64,000 nt of DNA from Gnetum montanum. Its lineage: Eukaryota > Streptophyta > Gnetopsida > Gnetales > Gnetaceae. The DNA is taken from contig MNCI01001860.1 in the NCBI GenBank assembly GCA_015680685.1, positions 154,472-218,471 on the forward strand, read 5' to 3'. Both the position numbers and the translations under genes were made by a program. Within the stretch, counting starts at the first letter, position 1, and every line of letters starts with the position of its first letter. The notes beneath the pieces were generated by a model. The model worked only from the letters and a program-made list of their open reading frames with translations, did no database searches and was not told the DNA's origin. Below, piece after piece: positions 45,896 to 58,540 of this stretch.

Positions 45896-46504
45896 TTATA
45901 CTATCATCATATGAGCTCTTCAATTGGATACATTGATATACTTTATTTATGTAACAAGCATTATTATGGGTAGAATCTATGCATCAAATGAATTCGATTC
46001 TTGGAAGCAAGGAATCAAGGATTTGTGATTCTAAATGTATTTAGGTACATGGGTATATGAAAAAGTTGGGGATATTTTCATAGTTAGGGACATTAATTAA
46101 AATATACTAAAATATATAAACTATATTTTCCTTTAATTCTTTTGCATTTTAGATTTATTAAAAATTATCTTAAATTTAATTTAAATTAAAAATCTCTATA
46201 AAGAATCTAATGTACTTTTGTCCATGCTCTTGCTTCAAGTACACTTCCTATGCACAAATCTGCTGAGATTAGCAAATCCCCAACGTATAGGGTAGAATTA
46301 AGTAGATAGCTAGTTATAGTAAATCATGTTCATCCTTAAATCCTTCTTAAAATTTAAAGGATTGGCAATGCTAATATAAAGATATTAAGAGAAAGAAAGA
46401 AGTTTGAGTATAAAGAAAAATAAATATCCAAATCCCATGGAAAGAAATTTTAGTTGAAGTTTATATTTAACTATGCTTTACCTACTACTTGTTTCAAAAT
46501 AGAT

Positions 46505-46795
46505 AATCAATTATGAAACTAAAATTGAAATTTTATTACATTTGTAGACTCTCTAGATCTATTGGATAGAAAATATACATGCTATGAGTTTTGAAAATAT
46601 CATTAAGAAAATTATCAAGGCTTCTCAGTAACATTTTGAATAAATCAACCAAATTTGTAGTTGTAATATTGGCAACATTTTGAACAAATCAACCAAATTT
46701 GCAATTGTAATAACTCATATTTGTTTGATGTACCTAAATATAGGACATTGTAAGAAAATGTTATATTCATTTTCAATGTTATTGGCTCTTAAATG
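46505..46795 (+). repeat. Diverged direct repeat, copy 2, with an internal duplication
   Basis: Same block order as copy 1, about 850 bases later; the segment around AACATTTTGAA.AAATCAACC is itself doubled (46629 and 46676). A shorter third relative starts near 47280. Confidence 0.7.
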
Positions 46796-47698
46796 GTTTA
46801 GATATATGCAAAGAAGAATAGATAATAAGTCTATAAAAAAAGTTGTTACTAGTACTAGGAAACCATCAAAAAGAAGGTCAAAAATACATAGGATAAAACA
46901 ATTGAAGACAATCTAAAGAAATTGCAAATAAACAAATATATAGCTCTTTATAGAGGTGAATGGTAAAAAGAACTCATGTAGCTAACCCCATTTTATTGGT
47001 ACAAGGATAGGATGAGTATGATAATAATGATGTTGATAATGATGATATCATCAAAAGAAATGAACAATGTATTATCATTGTTATGAAACTTTTCCATTCT
47101 ATCATCACTATGAAACAAAGTTTGATAAAAAATTTCAATATCTTTGAGATAAAAACAATAGTTTGGTCTTCTCTTTCTTTTAATTGAAGGATGAAAACAA
47201 TTAAGATCTTTCTTTATCACTTGTAATAAACTAGTTTATCTTTGTCTAATAAATTCCGTCTTCTTAGTTTGAATCAAATATTTATGAAATTGAACTTGAA
47301 ATTGAAAAATTTATCACATTTGTAGACTAAAAGTAATTTTTACATGAGTTGATAGTTTATAGTGACTTTTAGGGTTTAATAAAATTCAAGTTATCTTACA
47401 TTCTTCATGAAACCATTATTGATTGTTTGTATTTTAGCTTTTGGAAATTATATTATTTACTATTTAGCATAAAATTATAATTGTAGCATTATATGTAGAC
47501 ATAACTTTAATAAATAAAATATGATGTAATTATTTATTAATATTACAAGTGAAGAGAGAAAACATAAATTATTGATATCATTTCAAAGGATTACCAACAT
47601 GAAAGCTAGTTTGACTTGTTATGATATTGAATAGAGTTAAAATTATGTAAGTTAGTCCTCCAATAGACCATTAGAAGAGGACATAATAAAACCATTTT

Positions 47699-47712
47699 AT
47701 TATATATATATA
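47699..47712. repeat. Short (TA)n
   Basis: TTATATATATATAATA in AT-rich DNA. Confidence 0.8.
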
Positions 47713-47886
47713 ATACATTATAATTAATCATTTAAAAATTATATATATTTTTTCCATAACACACTTGGAGCATGTAGCTTATAGTTATGTAAGTCATAGG
47801 TTCAACCCCAATGTTTCTTGTAGTATAGTATTGCTCAAGTCTTGCAACTTATAAGGTAAATTTATATTTTCAATTATAATAAATTT

Positions 47887-47935
47887 ATAAGTTAGCTTAG
47901 TGGAAAGAGCCATGTTTATTGGATAGATCCATGGG
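47887..47935 (+). other. Possible tRNA-derived SINE head
   Basis: TTAGCTTAGTGG (47892-47903) is a good Pol III A-box. GGATAGATCC (47921-47930) is a weak B-box at the right distance. A similar partial unit with GGTTCAACCCC lies at 47775-47809, but with too short a spacing. Confidence 0.25.
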
Positions 47936-48439
47936 GATTTCATTGTAGATAAAGTAAAAATTACTAGTGCGTAACGTTGAGCTATAAAGTTTAAATTGGA
48001 CTATATATCTTGGGATGTACCTATATTATAATTATTTCAAGGTTCCAATGGTTCCAAACCCCACAACACCATCACCTTCGCCACCCCACCCTTGATAAAG
48101 TAAAAAATTAGTTTCAATTTATATTTAGAAATATAAAAAGCACTTAAAAAATCTTTATCCTTTGATAAAGTAATCATTTAAAATTTAAATAATATCAAAT
48201 TTTACACTTTTTAGAAAATATCTCACTAGCAATAAAATTGCATGGAGTGATTTCAACTCCAAATAGCAATAATAGTCCAAAATATATATCTATATTTTGG
48301 CCAAGAAAAATTTTTTCTTTTAAAATAAATTAAATCTTACTATCAAATCTTCCCTAGACATAGAAAAGTATGGTAGATAGTGAACATAATTTAAGTGGGA
48401 TGCTAGAGTTTTCCCAAATGGAAAACCCATGAATTACCA

Positions 48440-49315
48440 TGATGAGACAACTTGTTTCGTCTTATTTTTTGTGTTGGTCGAAAGGCCTATGATAAATCAT
48501 GGTATATAAAATAACTATGATATCGTAACTATAATATCATAGCTCTATTTACAATGTCATAGATAAGATATAGTGGGCCATGATCATGCCTATAAATACA
48601 ATCTCACTGTCATGTCAAATTTATCTTTGGTTAATCTTATAGCATAACTCTTTGAATTTCATTTTACGAATTTAGAGTTAGTTGTAAGTACCTGCACTAT
48701 AGTGATAAACAATTGTACAACATCTTTATTCAAGTGGAATGTACCTGAACACACTTCATGTATAGAAATAATGATCAAGATTGTTCTTTGTCACTACAAC
48801 ATTTCACTTAGACTATATTTACTTACTATTGAATTTACTTTTCATTTTCACTTTACATTTCTAGAATCTATTAGTTATTTGGTAAAAAGTATGATCGATT
48901 TCAAGCATGCAAATATAATCGTCTAGTAACCCAAATAGTAACTTAGCTTGTGTTTCTCAATTGTATGTAACTTGGTAATCCCAAGAATGGTTTTATAAGC
49001 CTAAAGCATGTATAGTAAATTAGGAATACTTGCTTATTGTTAGTCTAGATAGTATTTGATTTCCATTATCCTTTAGTCACTAGAATTCACACTCTAGTAA
49101 TACTTTAGCTCATTAACATAAATTAATCATATGCCTTACTAAGAGCTAAATCATACATCATGATTTCTACTAACTTTGGTGAGAAAAAAAATGATTAAGA
49201 ACTTACTATTAATATACTAGTATATAATATTGCCCCATACAAAGATTATGATTTGGTCACATTTGTACACTTATGACTTATATGATTAGGTGTTGGAAAC
49301 TCTCGCTATTCATCA
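48440..49315 (+). repeat. 5' LTR of F1-d (876 bp)
   Basis: Starts TGATGAG, ends TTCATCA. Decayed GATATCATAG words at 48515-48560, TATA box CCTATAAATAC near 48588. Confidence 0.85.
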
Positions 49316-49316
49316 T

Positions 49317-49334
49317 TAGTGTTGTTGTTGGGAA
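49317..49334 (+). other. F1-d primer binding site
   Basis: TAGTGTTGTTGTTGGGAA: seven differences from the tRNA-Asp complement, all transitions. Confidence 0.6.
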
Positions 49335-49699
49335 TGGTATCAATATATAGTAATTAGTTGATTTTATTAGATTTCGCTATGTTGTCATCTTACAATTTAT
49401 CTTTTAGACATATAATAATTCCTAAGCACACATTTAAATACTAATCGATCAAACATGACTTTGACAAACAAAGTAAATTTCCCACCTTATAAAAATATTA
49501 ATAAAAGCAAAGATAAAATTTATGCTAAATAAAATTATAATGGACCAATGCAAACAAGAATTCATATGCTCACATCAATCTATATTATCCTAACTTGACT
49601 TTTATCTTTCACCAAGATGAGTAATTCAAATGGAGAGACTTACAAGGTAAGATTGTACTACCATCAAATTGTTCAAATCCATCTATGCTCTAAGTATCT

Positions 49700-50574
49700 C
49701 TACTTAGATATAGTCTTGGCCACATACATGGAGGTTACTAGGTTACTAAGAATATGACTAGACCTTATTAGCCAACTGAAGCCCAAGCTAGAAGAGATGT
49801 TGTTATGAAAGCAAGGTAATAATAAGAGAAATGAAAACATGCACCTCAAGTGATCTTACTCTTGAAAAAGGAACATATGGAATATCAAGCTATAAATTGT
49901 CATCATAACTGATGCGATTCTTACCCATATGTTCTATACATTAAAGATCCCATGCAACAAAATCTTTATTTAGCCTTAGCAAAAATACTATTAAGAAATG
50001 AGATAAGCCCCAAAATAAAGAATCATCCAAGGACTACAGACTCTGGTATATCTAAAAGAGAAGACTCAAGGGGCCATAGAAGAAATGCAAGCTAACATCA
50101 CTCTCTAAGCCTTTCATCCTCTTCATCACCTTCATTAATAGATTATAATAAGGATGAATTGAGACATGAAAGCAAGACTCAATGAAGGGATCAAGATTAT
50201 ATGCTTGATAGGGAAAGAAGCCAAGATCATTATAAATAGCCAAAAAGAGAAAGAAATCATGATGAAGATGAAGAAAAAGAAAGAGGGAAAAGGAATAGGA
50301 TAAGAAATGAAGTAGAGCATCAAAAGGATCATGATCACTATAATAGAGATGATGAACCCTTATTAACCACAAGAAGCATGATCAATATTAGTGAGATCAT
50401 TTACATTCTAACTAGGTATCAAAGGGACAATCCCATTAAGTGATTAAGTATAAACAACATTCTTAAATTTAGAGGATATAATGCTAATCCATAACACCAC
50501 CTTCAAGCTTTTAATGATGTCTTTGTACTTTCAAATATTGAAAATAAGTGGCAAAAACTCAAGCTATTTCCAAG
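49700..50574 (+). pseudogene. Decayed gag of F1-d
   Basis: Parallel to F1-B 53480-54340 (shared words around GACTAGA, GAAGAGATGTTG.TATG, CCTTCAA...TTT.ATGATGTCT); full of stops. Confidence 0.6.
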
Positions 50575-51669
50575 TCATGAGTAATATGTTTCCCCTATAC
50601 TGAATCATACAAATCACATGTGTGTATGCATGATCTAGTAGAATTTCATGGATAGAACTAGTGTGGTGTTTAGATTGTTAAGCATTGATTGCAAGTTGTT
50701 GTTTGCTCACTTGGAGTAGCGGTAGCTCTATCACATATGGTTTAGTCCAAAATGAGGCATATGATTATGATGTTATGTAGGCCTTAAAATAACTAAATAA
50801 TAATATGAAAATTAATTATGTAATCTACTTAACAATAAAAATTGATCCTAAAATATTTCAAGGGCAATGAGTGTTCATTCCTAGCTTGTTGTACAAGTCC
50901 TAAACTCAGGTACCCACTGCTTGGATTACCAAGTGTTATGCTACTAGGCAAATCAAGCAATAACACTATCAAGATTACCAAGAGAATATATGTTTATGCT
51001 CAAAACTAGTTGCGCTCATTCTGTCGATTGATTAATATGCATGGAAATGTAAATATTAACTAAGTACATAGAAAATAAATTACATTGAAAGTAAATCTAT
51101 TCTAAGTTAAAGTACTTCAATGAATAAGAATCAATCTTGATCTCATGGTCATTCATGAAATGTGTTTAGGTACAATGCCACTTGAATAAAATGATGTACA
51201 ACTAACTCAAATCCATACTGCGGGCACTCACAAACTATTTTCTAAGATTACAAAATAAAATTGCAATATTTTAGATACACTATTGATCAAATGGTGCTAA
51301 ATACGTGATTGGTGCTTACATATTTATAGGAAAATATAAGCATTACTTTGATAAGGATATGTTAATGCATTTAGTTGCATTGATGGGGATGTGTCGATGC
51401 ATCCTCGTTGATAAGGATGCATCAATGTAGCTAAGTTATAGAAAATGTGATATTGCATCTATAATATACCGAATGTGATATAGCATCTATAATGTAGTAG
51501 CCAATTGAGACACATTGATAGGGATGCTACAACACAAATGTGACATAGCATCTATGATATAGCATTAATGATATAGGCTCTACGATATCTCAGCCAATTA
51601 ATATACTTGATAAATTGATGCTTCATGATGTCTCTATGACTCAACTACTTGACATATCAAGTCTCATCA
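50575..51669 (-). repeat. F1-e 3' LTR, expanded U3 (about 1095 bp)
   Basis: Ends CTCATCA at 51669. About 220 bases longer than other F1 LTRs. The extra length is in U3, where GATGCATC and GATAT/GCATCTATA words recur (51350-51600). TATA near 51325. Confidence 0.75.
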
Positions 51670-51682
51670 TACCCCCACTACT
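51670..51682 (-). other. F1-e polypurine tract
   Basis: Minus strand AGTAGTGGGGGTA abuts TGATGAG of the 3' LTR; compare ATGGGGGTA in F1-B. Confidence 0.65.
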
Positions 51683-52215
51683 GACTAAAAATGAATCCTC
51701 AAGTCATATATAAATGGATGAAGTTTCATGACAAAAATTATGGGGTGACCAAGAGTAGATTGGTTGCCATTACTAAATTGAAGTGATGCATTACAAAATT
51801 TTATTTGAGTGGATGTATTACAAAATGAAAAAAAGACTAGATAGATATTAGAGTTTACAAAATTGTAGAGGTCTTCAAAAATTCACTAAAGATGAATCTT
51901 CTTATTATTGCTAGTGGTGGCAGACTTCCCAACCATGACTATTATGTTGGTGCTTTTCTTTTGTGCAAAACATTCTTGAAGGATGGAGTAAAACTACTTC
52001 TCATTAACATTTCTAGTAAGTGAACATGCAATGTTTGATTTTTAATTCTTGTATGTGCTACTATTTGTACATAGGAATATCCTCCTCTACCCTTTTCTTG
52101 GCCTCTTTTCCTTACCTTGTAAAAGACCTTCAACCTTAGGTACTTTGTTTAGCATCATCTAACATCACCAAAGAATCAACATTAGTTTTGATAAATTTTC
52201 CTTGGTTATTAACCT

Positions 52216-53089
52216 TGATAAAATAATTTTTTGTTGTAATGCGATATAATATCCCTGATATCATAACTACGATGTTGTAGCCCATCCTATATCATTGTTG
52301 ATGTGATGTCTTAGGATCTATGTAGCCCTATAAAGAATAGCACTTGGGCACACAAACATGAAATTTCCATTTCAACACTTAGCCAAACTCTTGCAATTTT
52401 TTTTTTGTAGTTTAGTAATAGAGTGAATGCTCATAGTGTGGTGTTGAGCAATTGTACGGTATCTTTATTCGAGTGAATTGTACTTGGACATAGTTCATGA
52501 TCGACAATAAAGATTGAGATTGTTTTTCATCATTGTAGCATCCATTTAGTTTTCTATTTTTTAATTAGAATAATTTTCTTATTTTTCAAGTTAATCATTT
52601 ACAATTCAAGCACTTTATTTTACATGTTATTAGTAAGAGGTATGGATACAACTAGTTTCAAGTGCTAAGTGTAGTTATCTAGTGACCCAGTGGTGGCATT
52701 ACTTGATTCAATTAGTAGTAATACCACTTGGTAATTCCAATGATAACTATATGAGTTCAAGGCATGTATGGTAGGCTAGGACCATATATCCATTACACTA
52801 GGCTAAGTTAGATTTATGTTTTCCTAGTTTACTAGACTTAGAGTTTTATCTTCAACCATGTTTACCATTAGGAGCATTAAGAGCCTTACAACATCAACTA
52901 ATCATATGCCTCACTAAGAGTTAAATCATATGTACAAACATCACTAACTCGAAGTGGAAAGACAATAGTCTGAAACTTAACATCAATTACTAGCATAATT
53001 ATATTTTCCATTCCTAGATTATGATTTGTTCATGTATAAAGACTCAGGACTTGTATGAAAGAGTGTCGGGATACCTCCACCACTCATCA
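52216..53089 (+). repeat. 5' LTR of F1-B
   Basis: TGATAAAAT...CTCATCA. GATAT-palindrome remnants 52240-52310, TATA CCTATAAAGAATAG near 52330, GACAATAAAGATTGAG (polyadenylation signal) near 52503. Confidence 0.85.
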
Positions 53090-53090
53090 T

Positions 53091-53108
53091 TGGCATTGTT
53101 GCCAAGGA
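53091..53108 (+). other. F1-B primer binding site, tRNA-Asp type
   Basis: TGGCATTGTTGCCAAGGA: five differences from the tRNA-Asp complement, all transitions; one base after the LTR. Confidence 0.75.
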
Positions 53109-53461
53109 TGTGTCAATGTATGCTAAGTAATTGATCTTATAAAGTTCATTGTATCAAGAACCACAAAGTCTATCCTTATAACTTTAATTAATCTTAATAA
53201 CACACATATAACTAAGCATCAAATTACAAGATGGCTCCAACACTTAAAGAAACATTATCACCTACTTGAATATCCACAAAGAATAAATGAAAAAACACAT
53301 GATGATGATGACTAGAGTGCACCAATGCAAACATGAATCTCATATCCTCACACCAATTATTATTACCTTGATTTTACATTCATCTTTCATCAAGATGAGA
53401 AAATGAGATGGAGAGACTTGTAGGACAACATTGTTTTACCTCCAAAGCATTCAACACGAGC

Positions 53462-55400
53462 CATGGTTCAAGCAACCTTAAGGGAGATGAATCTAAGCCA
53501 TGCATAAGAGGGATATCATGTGACCAAACACATGACTAGATCATATCAACCCATAAAGGCACAAGTACGAAGAGATGTTGCTATGGAGATAAAGCATGAA
53601 AATAACAAGGGAAAGAAAGTCAATCCTAATGTTGTCCTAGAAGAACTTGATGGCAATGCATTCTTAGTAGGAAAACTCTACCATAATCATGGAGTTGATT
53701 CACAAACACCTATTATACATTTGGAAGAACTTGTCAAAGTACAATTGCATTTGGCCCTTGTAGATACACCAAGAAGAGAGGCAGATGACTCTAAACATAG
53801 ACAGAACTCAAGGCCTAGAGCTTTTGTAGGATCACAAAGAGATGAATTTTAGAGTCAAAAAAGGAGAACTAGTTGGCATCATTTCCAAACTACTTCATCT
53901 TCCATCTTACGATCATCAATGGACTCTAATAGAAGGGAATGGAGGTGCAAAGATCATGATAGGGAGAGACATTAGGCTCATGATAGGCATGAGTATCATC
54001 AAAGGTATCTTGATGAAGAAGATGATGAGTATCAACTATGAAGAGATAAGAATACATGAGAAGAAAGAGAGCAATATGAGTACCAAAGGAGACATCACTA
54101 CAATAGAGCCTAAAAATCCAATGATCATGAAGAGCCCCTATTGACCACTTGTAGCATGATCAACATTAGGGAAGTAGTATATATTCCAACTAGGCATGTG
54201 AGGAATAATCACATCAAGAAACTTGATATGAATAATATTTTGAAATTTTAAGGTGGTTACAATGCATATCTACAACATTACCTTCAATAATTTCATGATG
54301 TCTATGCCCTTCAGAACATAAAAAGTGACTAGCAAAAGCTCAAGTTGTTTCCCAGAATACTTATCAAAAAGGTAAAGAGCTGGTATAGATCATTGGAACT
54401 AGAATCAATCAGAAGATGAAGTACCATGCTCAAACTCTTCAATGATAAATATCAAACCTATTCAAGGGTTTCCAATGCCAAAAAGAAAATCCAAGGATGA
54501 AGGAAAGGGGCACACAAATCCCTTGATGTGGAAATGGATAGATACTACTCTCTTCTACATAGATGCCTAGGCCATGGATTCTTGCAAATGGAATAGCTTA
54601 GGCATATTATTAATGGGTTAAGAACTAAAACTAGAGAAACCCTTGGGGTTTACACCTAATGAAGACTATTAGAAATGACCACCCATAAAATTTAAAGGCT
54701 AGTAGACTAGGTGGTGAAGGAGGAAGGTGAGTTGAAAAAGAGAGAATTACCAAAGGAATATAATTGAGATCCATCAATCAAAAAATGATATGTATGAATA
54801 TGTGACAAGAAAGGGGAAGAAACCTTAGAGGATGTGATCCAAAAGAAAGCTCTACGAATTTAAAAATTTGTCAATGATATAGCAACTAAGGTACAAGAGA
54901 TATGGGACTTAGTGGATGAAAAGTTCATTACAACTTTGAACATTGTAGAAGAAAGAACTAAAAAGTTCTTTAATAAGGGTAAGGATATGGAAAAAGAAAG
55001 ATACTATGGACATGAAAACTATAAGTAGAAAGGCAAAGTTACTTTAGTGGAAGAATGTAATAACTCAAGCTCACAAGATGAGGAAGGATGCAAAGTGTGC
55101 CAATATGAACATCCCAAGGGATGTTGCCCTATCATGACACATTTTCAAGAATCTGGGGCATATTCACTTAACCCAAGATTCATCAAAAAGCAATGCCAAG
55201 ATAGTTACCTTACCCTCAAGGTAACTTTAAATAGTCATTCCAAGTAGCTTACTACCCAAGTGGAGCTTATCCTCAACCATAGGAGTAGTACTAGCAGTAG
55301 TGGCAACAACCATAAGCATGGGAAATACCACTGCCAAGGCAATAGTATCCATTTAGGTAACCAAACCCTTATGGAGACTATGTGTAGTGTCCAATATCTC
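53462..55400 (+). pseudogene. Decayed gag of F1-B
   Basis: Opens near MVQATLREMNLSHA (53462) with an early stop. A Gag core at about 54280-54460 has FHDVYALQNI, LKLFP and SWYRSLELESI, the hydrophobic and W-Y-x-L pattern of LTR-element Gag. Then come DRYYSLLHRCLGHGF and RTKTRETLGVYT (to 54656), and the knuckle at 55089-55127. The C-terminal part is Gln/Pro/Tyr-rich. Frameshifts and stops throughout. Confidence 0.75.
55089..55127 (+). other. Gag zinc-knuckle-like motif, complete (F1-B)
   Basis: C-K-V-C-Q-Y-E-H-P-K-G-C-C, that is C-X2-C-X3-H-X4-C, followed by PIMTHFQES. This is the best-preserved of three copies. Confidence 0.65.
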
Positions 55401-57221
55401 TAGGGAATGTGTTAGTTCATACTTCTCAACATTATCCACTTGAATATTATAAAACTACCACTTCTAGTATGGATTGCAATCCATATGTACATCAACCAAC
55501 AACAGGTACAGTAAGTCAATCTATATATACATGCCAAGAGTTAGAAAATTTTTCATTCTTCCATTTTACAAGAAGAGAAGTTTTTGTTGTTTTTTTGAGC
55601 TTTAGCAACCAAACTTCATGAAGCTATAACTTTCTTACTATAGCTCCAATTTTTGTAATTCTTGAACCCTGTTGATTATAGATTACTCAACTTAGTCATG
55701 GGGGAGGGGTCTCAAACTTCATGAAGCTATAACTTTCTCACCGTGTACTATATTTTTTAACTTTTTGCTCTATGTTTTCCTACAACAGTCATCCCTTCTG
55801 ATGAAGTTACCATTGTATCAGGGCATACTGAGGCCACCCTATTTATGAAATATGCAGAGGTAGAGTGGTCACAAAAATGGTTGCAGATGAAAGCTCCTGA
55901 GTTGATCATCAGCCACCTTACCCAAGCAGGTTTGATGGACATGTTCACTGCTTTGACTTCCAATGTTCTGGCGATTGAGATGATCACCATTGTTGATTCT
56001 TTCAGTGATGATGCTTCCCATTCTTTCAATGTTTGAGGAGTCAAGGTATCTTTCCACCTGACCACTAAGTTCCTTTCCAATCTTTTTGGCAGGCCAATGG
56101 ATGGTGCTAGGGTGGCCATAGATAAAACAACTAAAGAAGGCCAGGTTCTAAAAGAGCTTGAAGAGTGGTTAGGCATGTCTCAAGGTCCTAAAGGTTTTGC
56201 TATGCAAGATGATACCGAATCAATGGAGATGAACTTCTTGTATCCTCTCTTCTAGGCACGGGCATTCCTTAAATCTCTCTCTTAAGGAAGGAACCTTGGG
56301 ATCGAGTTTGCACATGTTGTACATGCAGTCTTAGAGTTAGGCATGCATTACAACTAGGCATAGTTTCTTAGATCTAGCTTTCATGAAGAGATTATCAGAT
56401 TACGGTCAAACATCCATGTCAAATCCCACTTCACATTTGCTTTCTTCGTGGGGTACCTACATAGGTTTTCTGAGTTCTTAGTAGTTTATGTTGATAACCG
56501 TTATATATTGAGGGATCGTTCACAGTTGTCCCACCCCTGGATTCATCATTTTTTAGCACCATTAGATCTCAGGACCCACCCAAAGGCATCAATGAATCAG
56601 TGTCTGTCACTACTGGGGGTGCAGCTTGTCATTCCCATCATTCCCATGATAGCTTGGGATTGGAACTTCCTATACTACACACGTCTGTTAAAAGGGCTGA
56701 ATGTCTGATTTGTGAGATCGTTGGGAGGTTAAAGGAGAAGGTGAAGAGGAATGAACACCCAAAGGAGCCTACTCCAGAGGTGAGACCACCAAGAGAGAAG
56801 AAGATCCACTTTGTACTACTAGTGGAGGCTAAGTATTTTATTTTATTGTTACATATTTACTTTTTTATTGTTTTTTGGATTATATGTTATTAAATGTACA
56901 TATATGCTATGTCATACTAATTCTAGGATTTTGGTATTATTTAGAGGAAAGTCCTGAGAGGGAGAGAGGTCATGGCCTCGATGGTTAAAGCAGAAGCGGT
57001 CATCACAGGGCCAAAGGAAGAAGGAAAAGAAGGGGAAGAAGCAATGGAGGAACCTCCTACTCCTCAAGAGGAAGATGTGACAAGCATCGTGGGGACAAAG
57101 CTTGCGGAGGCTTTGGATGCACTTAGGCATTCAAGTGATGAAAGAGGTGTCTTTGATGGTTTCTTCTAGGGATCTTTGCAACTTGGTTATCCACCCAAGC
57201 TAACCAACAAAGGGCTTTTTG

Positions 57222-57304
57222 GTATGTTCCTTTTAGCTCAATCCATATTTTGGTACCCTTTTTACTTTTATGTGTTATTTTTCTATTATCTTGATTTTTT
57301 CTAG
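57222..57304 (+). other. Probable intron in the F1-B second gene
   Basis: TTTTTG|GTATGTTCC ... TTTTTTCTAG|CATCAG, 83 bp, T-rich. Confidence 0.55.
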
Positions 57305-58398
57305 CATCAGAGGTAGATGTTGAGATTTCTAAGGCACATACATCCTAGGCAATGGTGTTAGGATCATAGGTTCTGATTGAGGTGACCTCCCCTACTTGTC
57401 CCACATCAACTGACCAACTAAGGCCATGGCCTAAGATGCCTAGTAAAATGGACTTTGTCACAGGCATCGTTAATGATGTGGTCACTCCCCTACAATAGGC
57501 TCATCCAGATCTAAGTATATGTCTATTACGTATTTGTGCTAAGTGTCTGGGTTTATTGTGTTTCTTTGCTTTCATTGCTGATTATAGCTGATTCATATGT
57601 GGGATACTTACACCTACAAGCACCAAGCTCCAATGGGATCCTTCTGAGGCAACTCATATTGATGCCCTCTCTAAAATGTCAAGGAATATTGAGTAAGTCC
57701 CTAGAAAGGTTTACGATGCAGTTTTTGGTTGTGTCGTACAAAACACTAAGTCACTTTGGACTTGTAGGCATTCAGTTGAATATCTATGGGACAAGGTACA
57801 CTGATTGAAGGAAGCACTAACAAAGAAGAGAGAGGAGAAGAGGGATCTCCAATCCTATTATGATTTTGCTGTTGCATAGAAGTCTAGTCATAGCATCTGG
57901 TGCACATCTGAAATCACCTATGCACGTTACTGGATGATTTTAAATAGCAAAGTGTAGGTGACACAGGATTTAGCATAACAAAGGGCACAAATGGATTTTC
58001 TGAATAGGAAATGTCACGATTGGAAATCCTTTGTTGCTAAGGTACATAAGTGGGGTCAAGACCAAAAGGACCACACGCATCAGTACAAGAAATAGTTAAA
58101 GGAGGAGTCAGTTGAACATCGTCAGATGGAGATGTTCATTGATGGGCTTGGCTTGCGTCCTCCTTACGATAGGTTTTCTGAGTGCATCGAGGTGGAGGGA
58201 TCTCCTGAGAGAACCATTACTATCACCTCCGGGGAGGCTTCGATAGGCATGTTCTCTCTTGAGCGCCCTACCTGGACTTCGGTGGACAAGGTTAAAACCT
58301 TGGCTGGTATTGATCTTGGCTTAGAGGAGGATTGGATAAATGTGCCTGAGGAAGAGATTCTACGGCATTTGGAGGCCATCCTAAGGCCTTCCTTACTT

Positions 58399-58540
58399 GT
58401 GAGTGTTTTATTATGGCACTTATTTTTATATGGTTTTATTGTTTTCATTGTTAATGTTACTGTTTTTTTTTAGTTTTGCATTCATGATTTGCTTTATTAC
58501 TCTTACCTCTTTTTTTGTCTTTTTCTTGGCTCTGTTATAG
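58399..58540 (+). other. Probable intron in the F1-B second gene
   Basis: TTACTT|GTGAGTG ... CTCTGTTATAG|GGACATG, 142 bp, with long T runs. Splicing joins a Leu-rich end to the acidic last exon. Confidence 0.6.

Larger units (their letters stand above)
43481..48439. other. Intergenic, AT-rich; no gene seen
   Basis: The 3' flank of the HIPP gene has AATAAATA near 43730 as a possible late polyadenylation signal. The remainder has diverged direct repeats and possible SINE relics. An N lies at 44806. Confidence 0.5.
48440..50574 (+). mobile_element. F1-d: 5' half of an F1 element, interrupted by F1-e
   Basis: LTR 48440-49315, primer site 49317-49334, leader and decayed gag to 50574. At 50574 its gag (equivalent to F1-B 54330) stops and a minus-strand F1 LTR begins. 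The remainder of F1-d is not found in the window. Confidence 0.8.
50575..52215 (-). mobile_element. F1-e, left part: 3' LTR and 3' non-coding segment
   Basis: Minus-strand LTR 50575-51669, then PPT and internal DNA to 52215, where F1-B is inserted. Internal DNA resumes at 61427 and matches F1-c 23800 on, confirming continuity across F1-B. Confidence 0.8.

Noticed and set aside
47775-47809. tRNA-like A-box and GGTTCAACCCC B-box
   Set aside because: Boxes only about 24 bases apart and no cloverleaf can be drawn; at most a truncated SINE.
50052-50372. Phe/Leu-rich minus-strand ORF that looks like a membrane protein
   Set aside because: Complement of Lys/Glu/Arg-rich decayed gag of F1-d; hydrophobicity is a by-product.
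55757-56176. 139-codon minus-strand ORF
   Set aside because: Antisense shadow of the F1-B second gene, whose plus-strand blocks have a homologue at 2850-3964.
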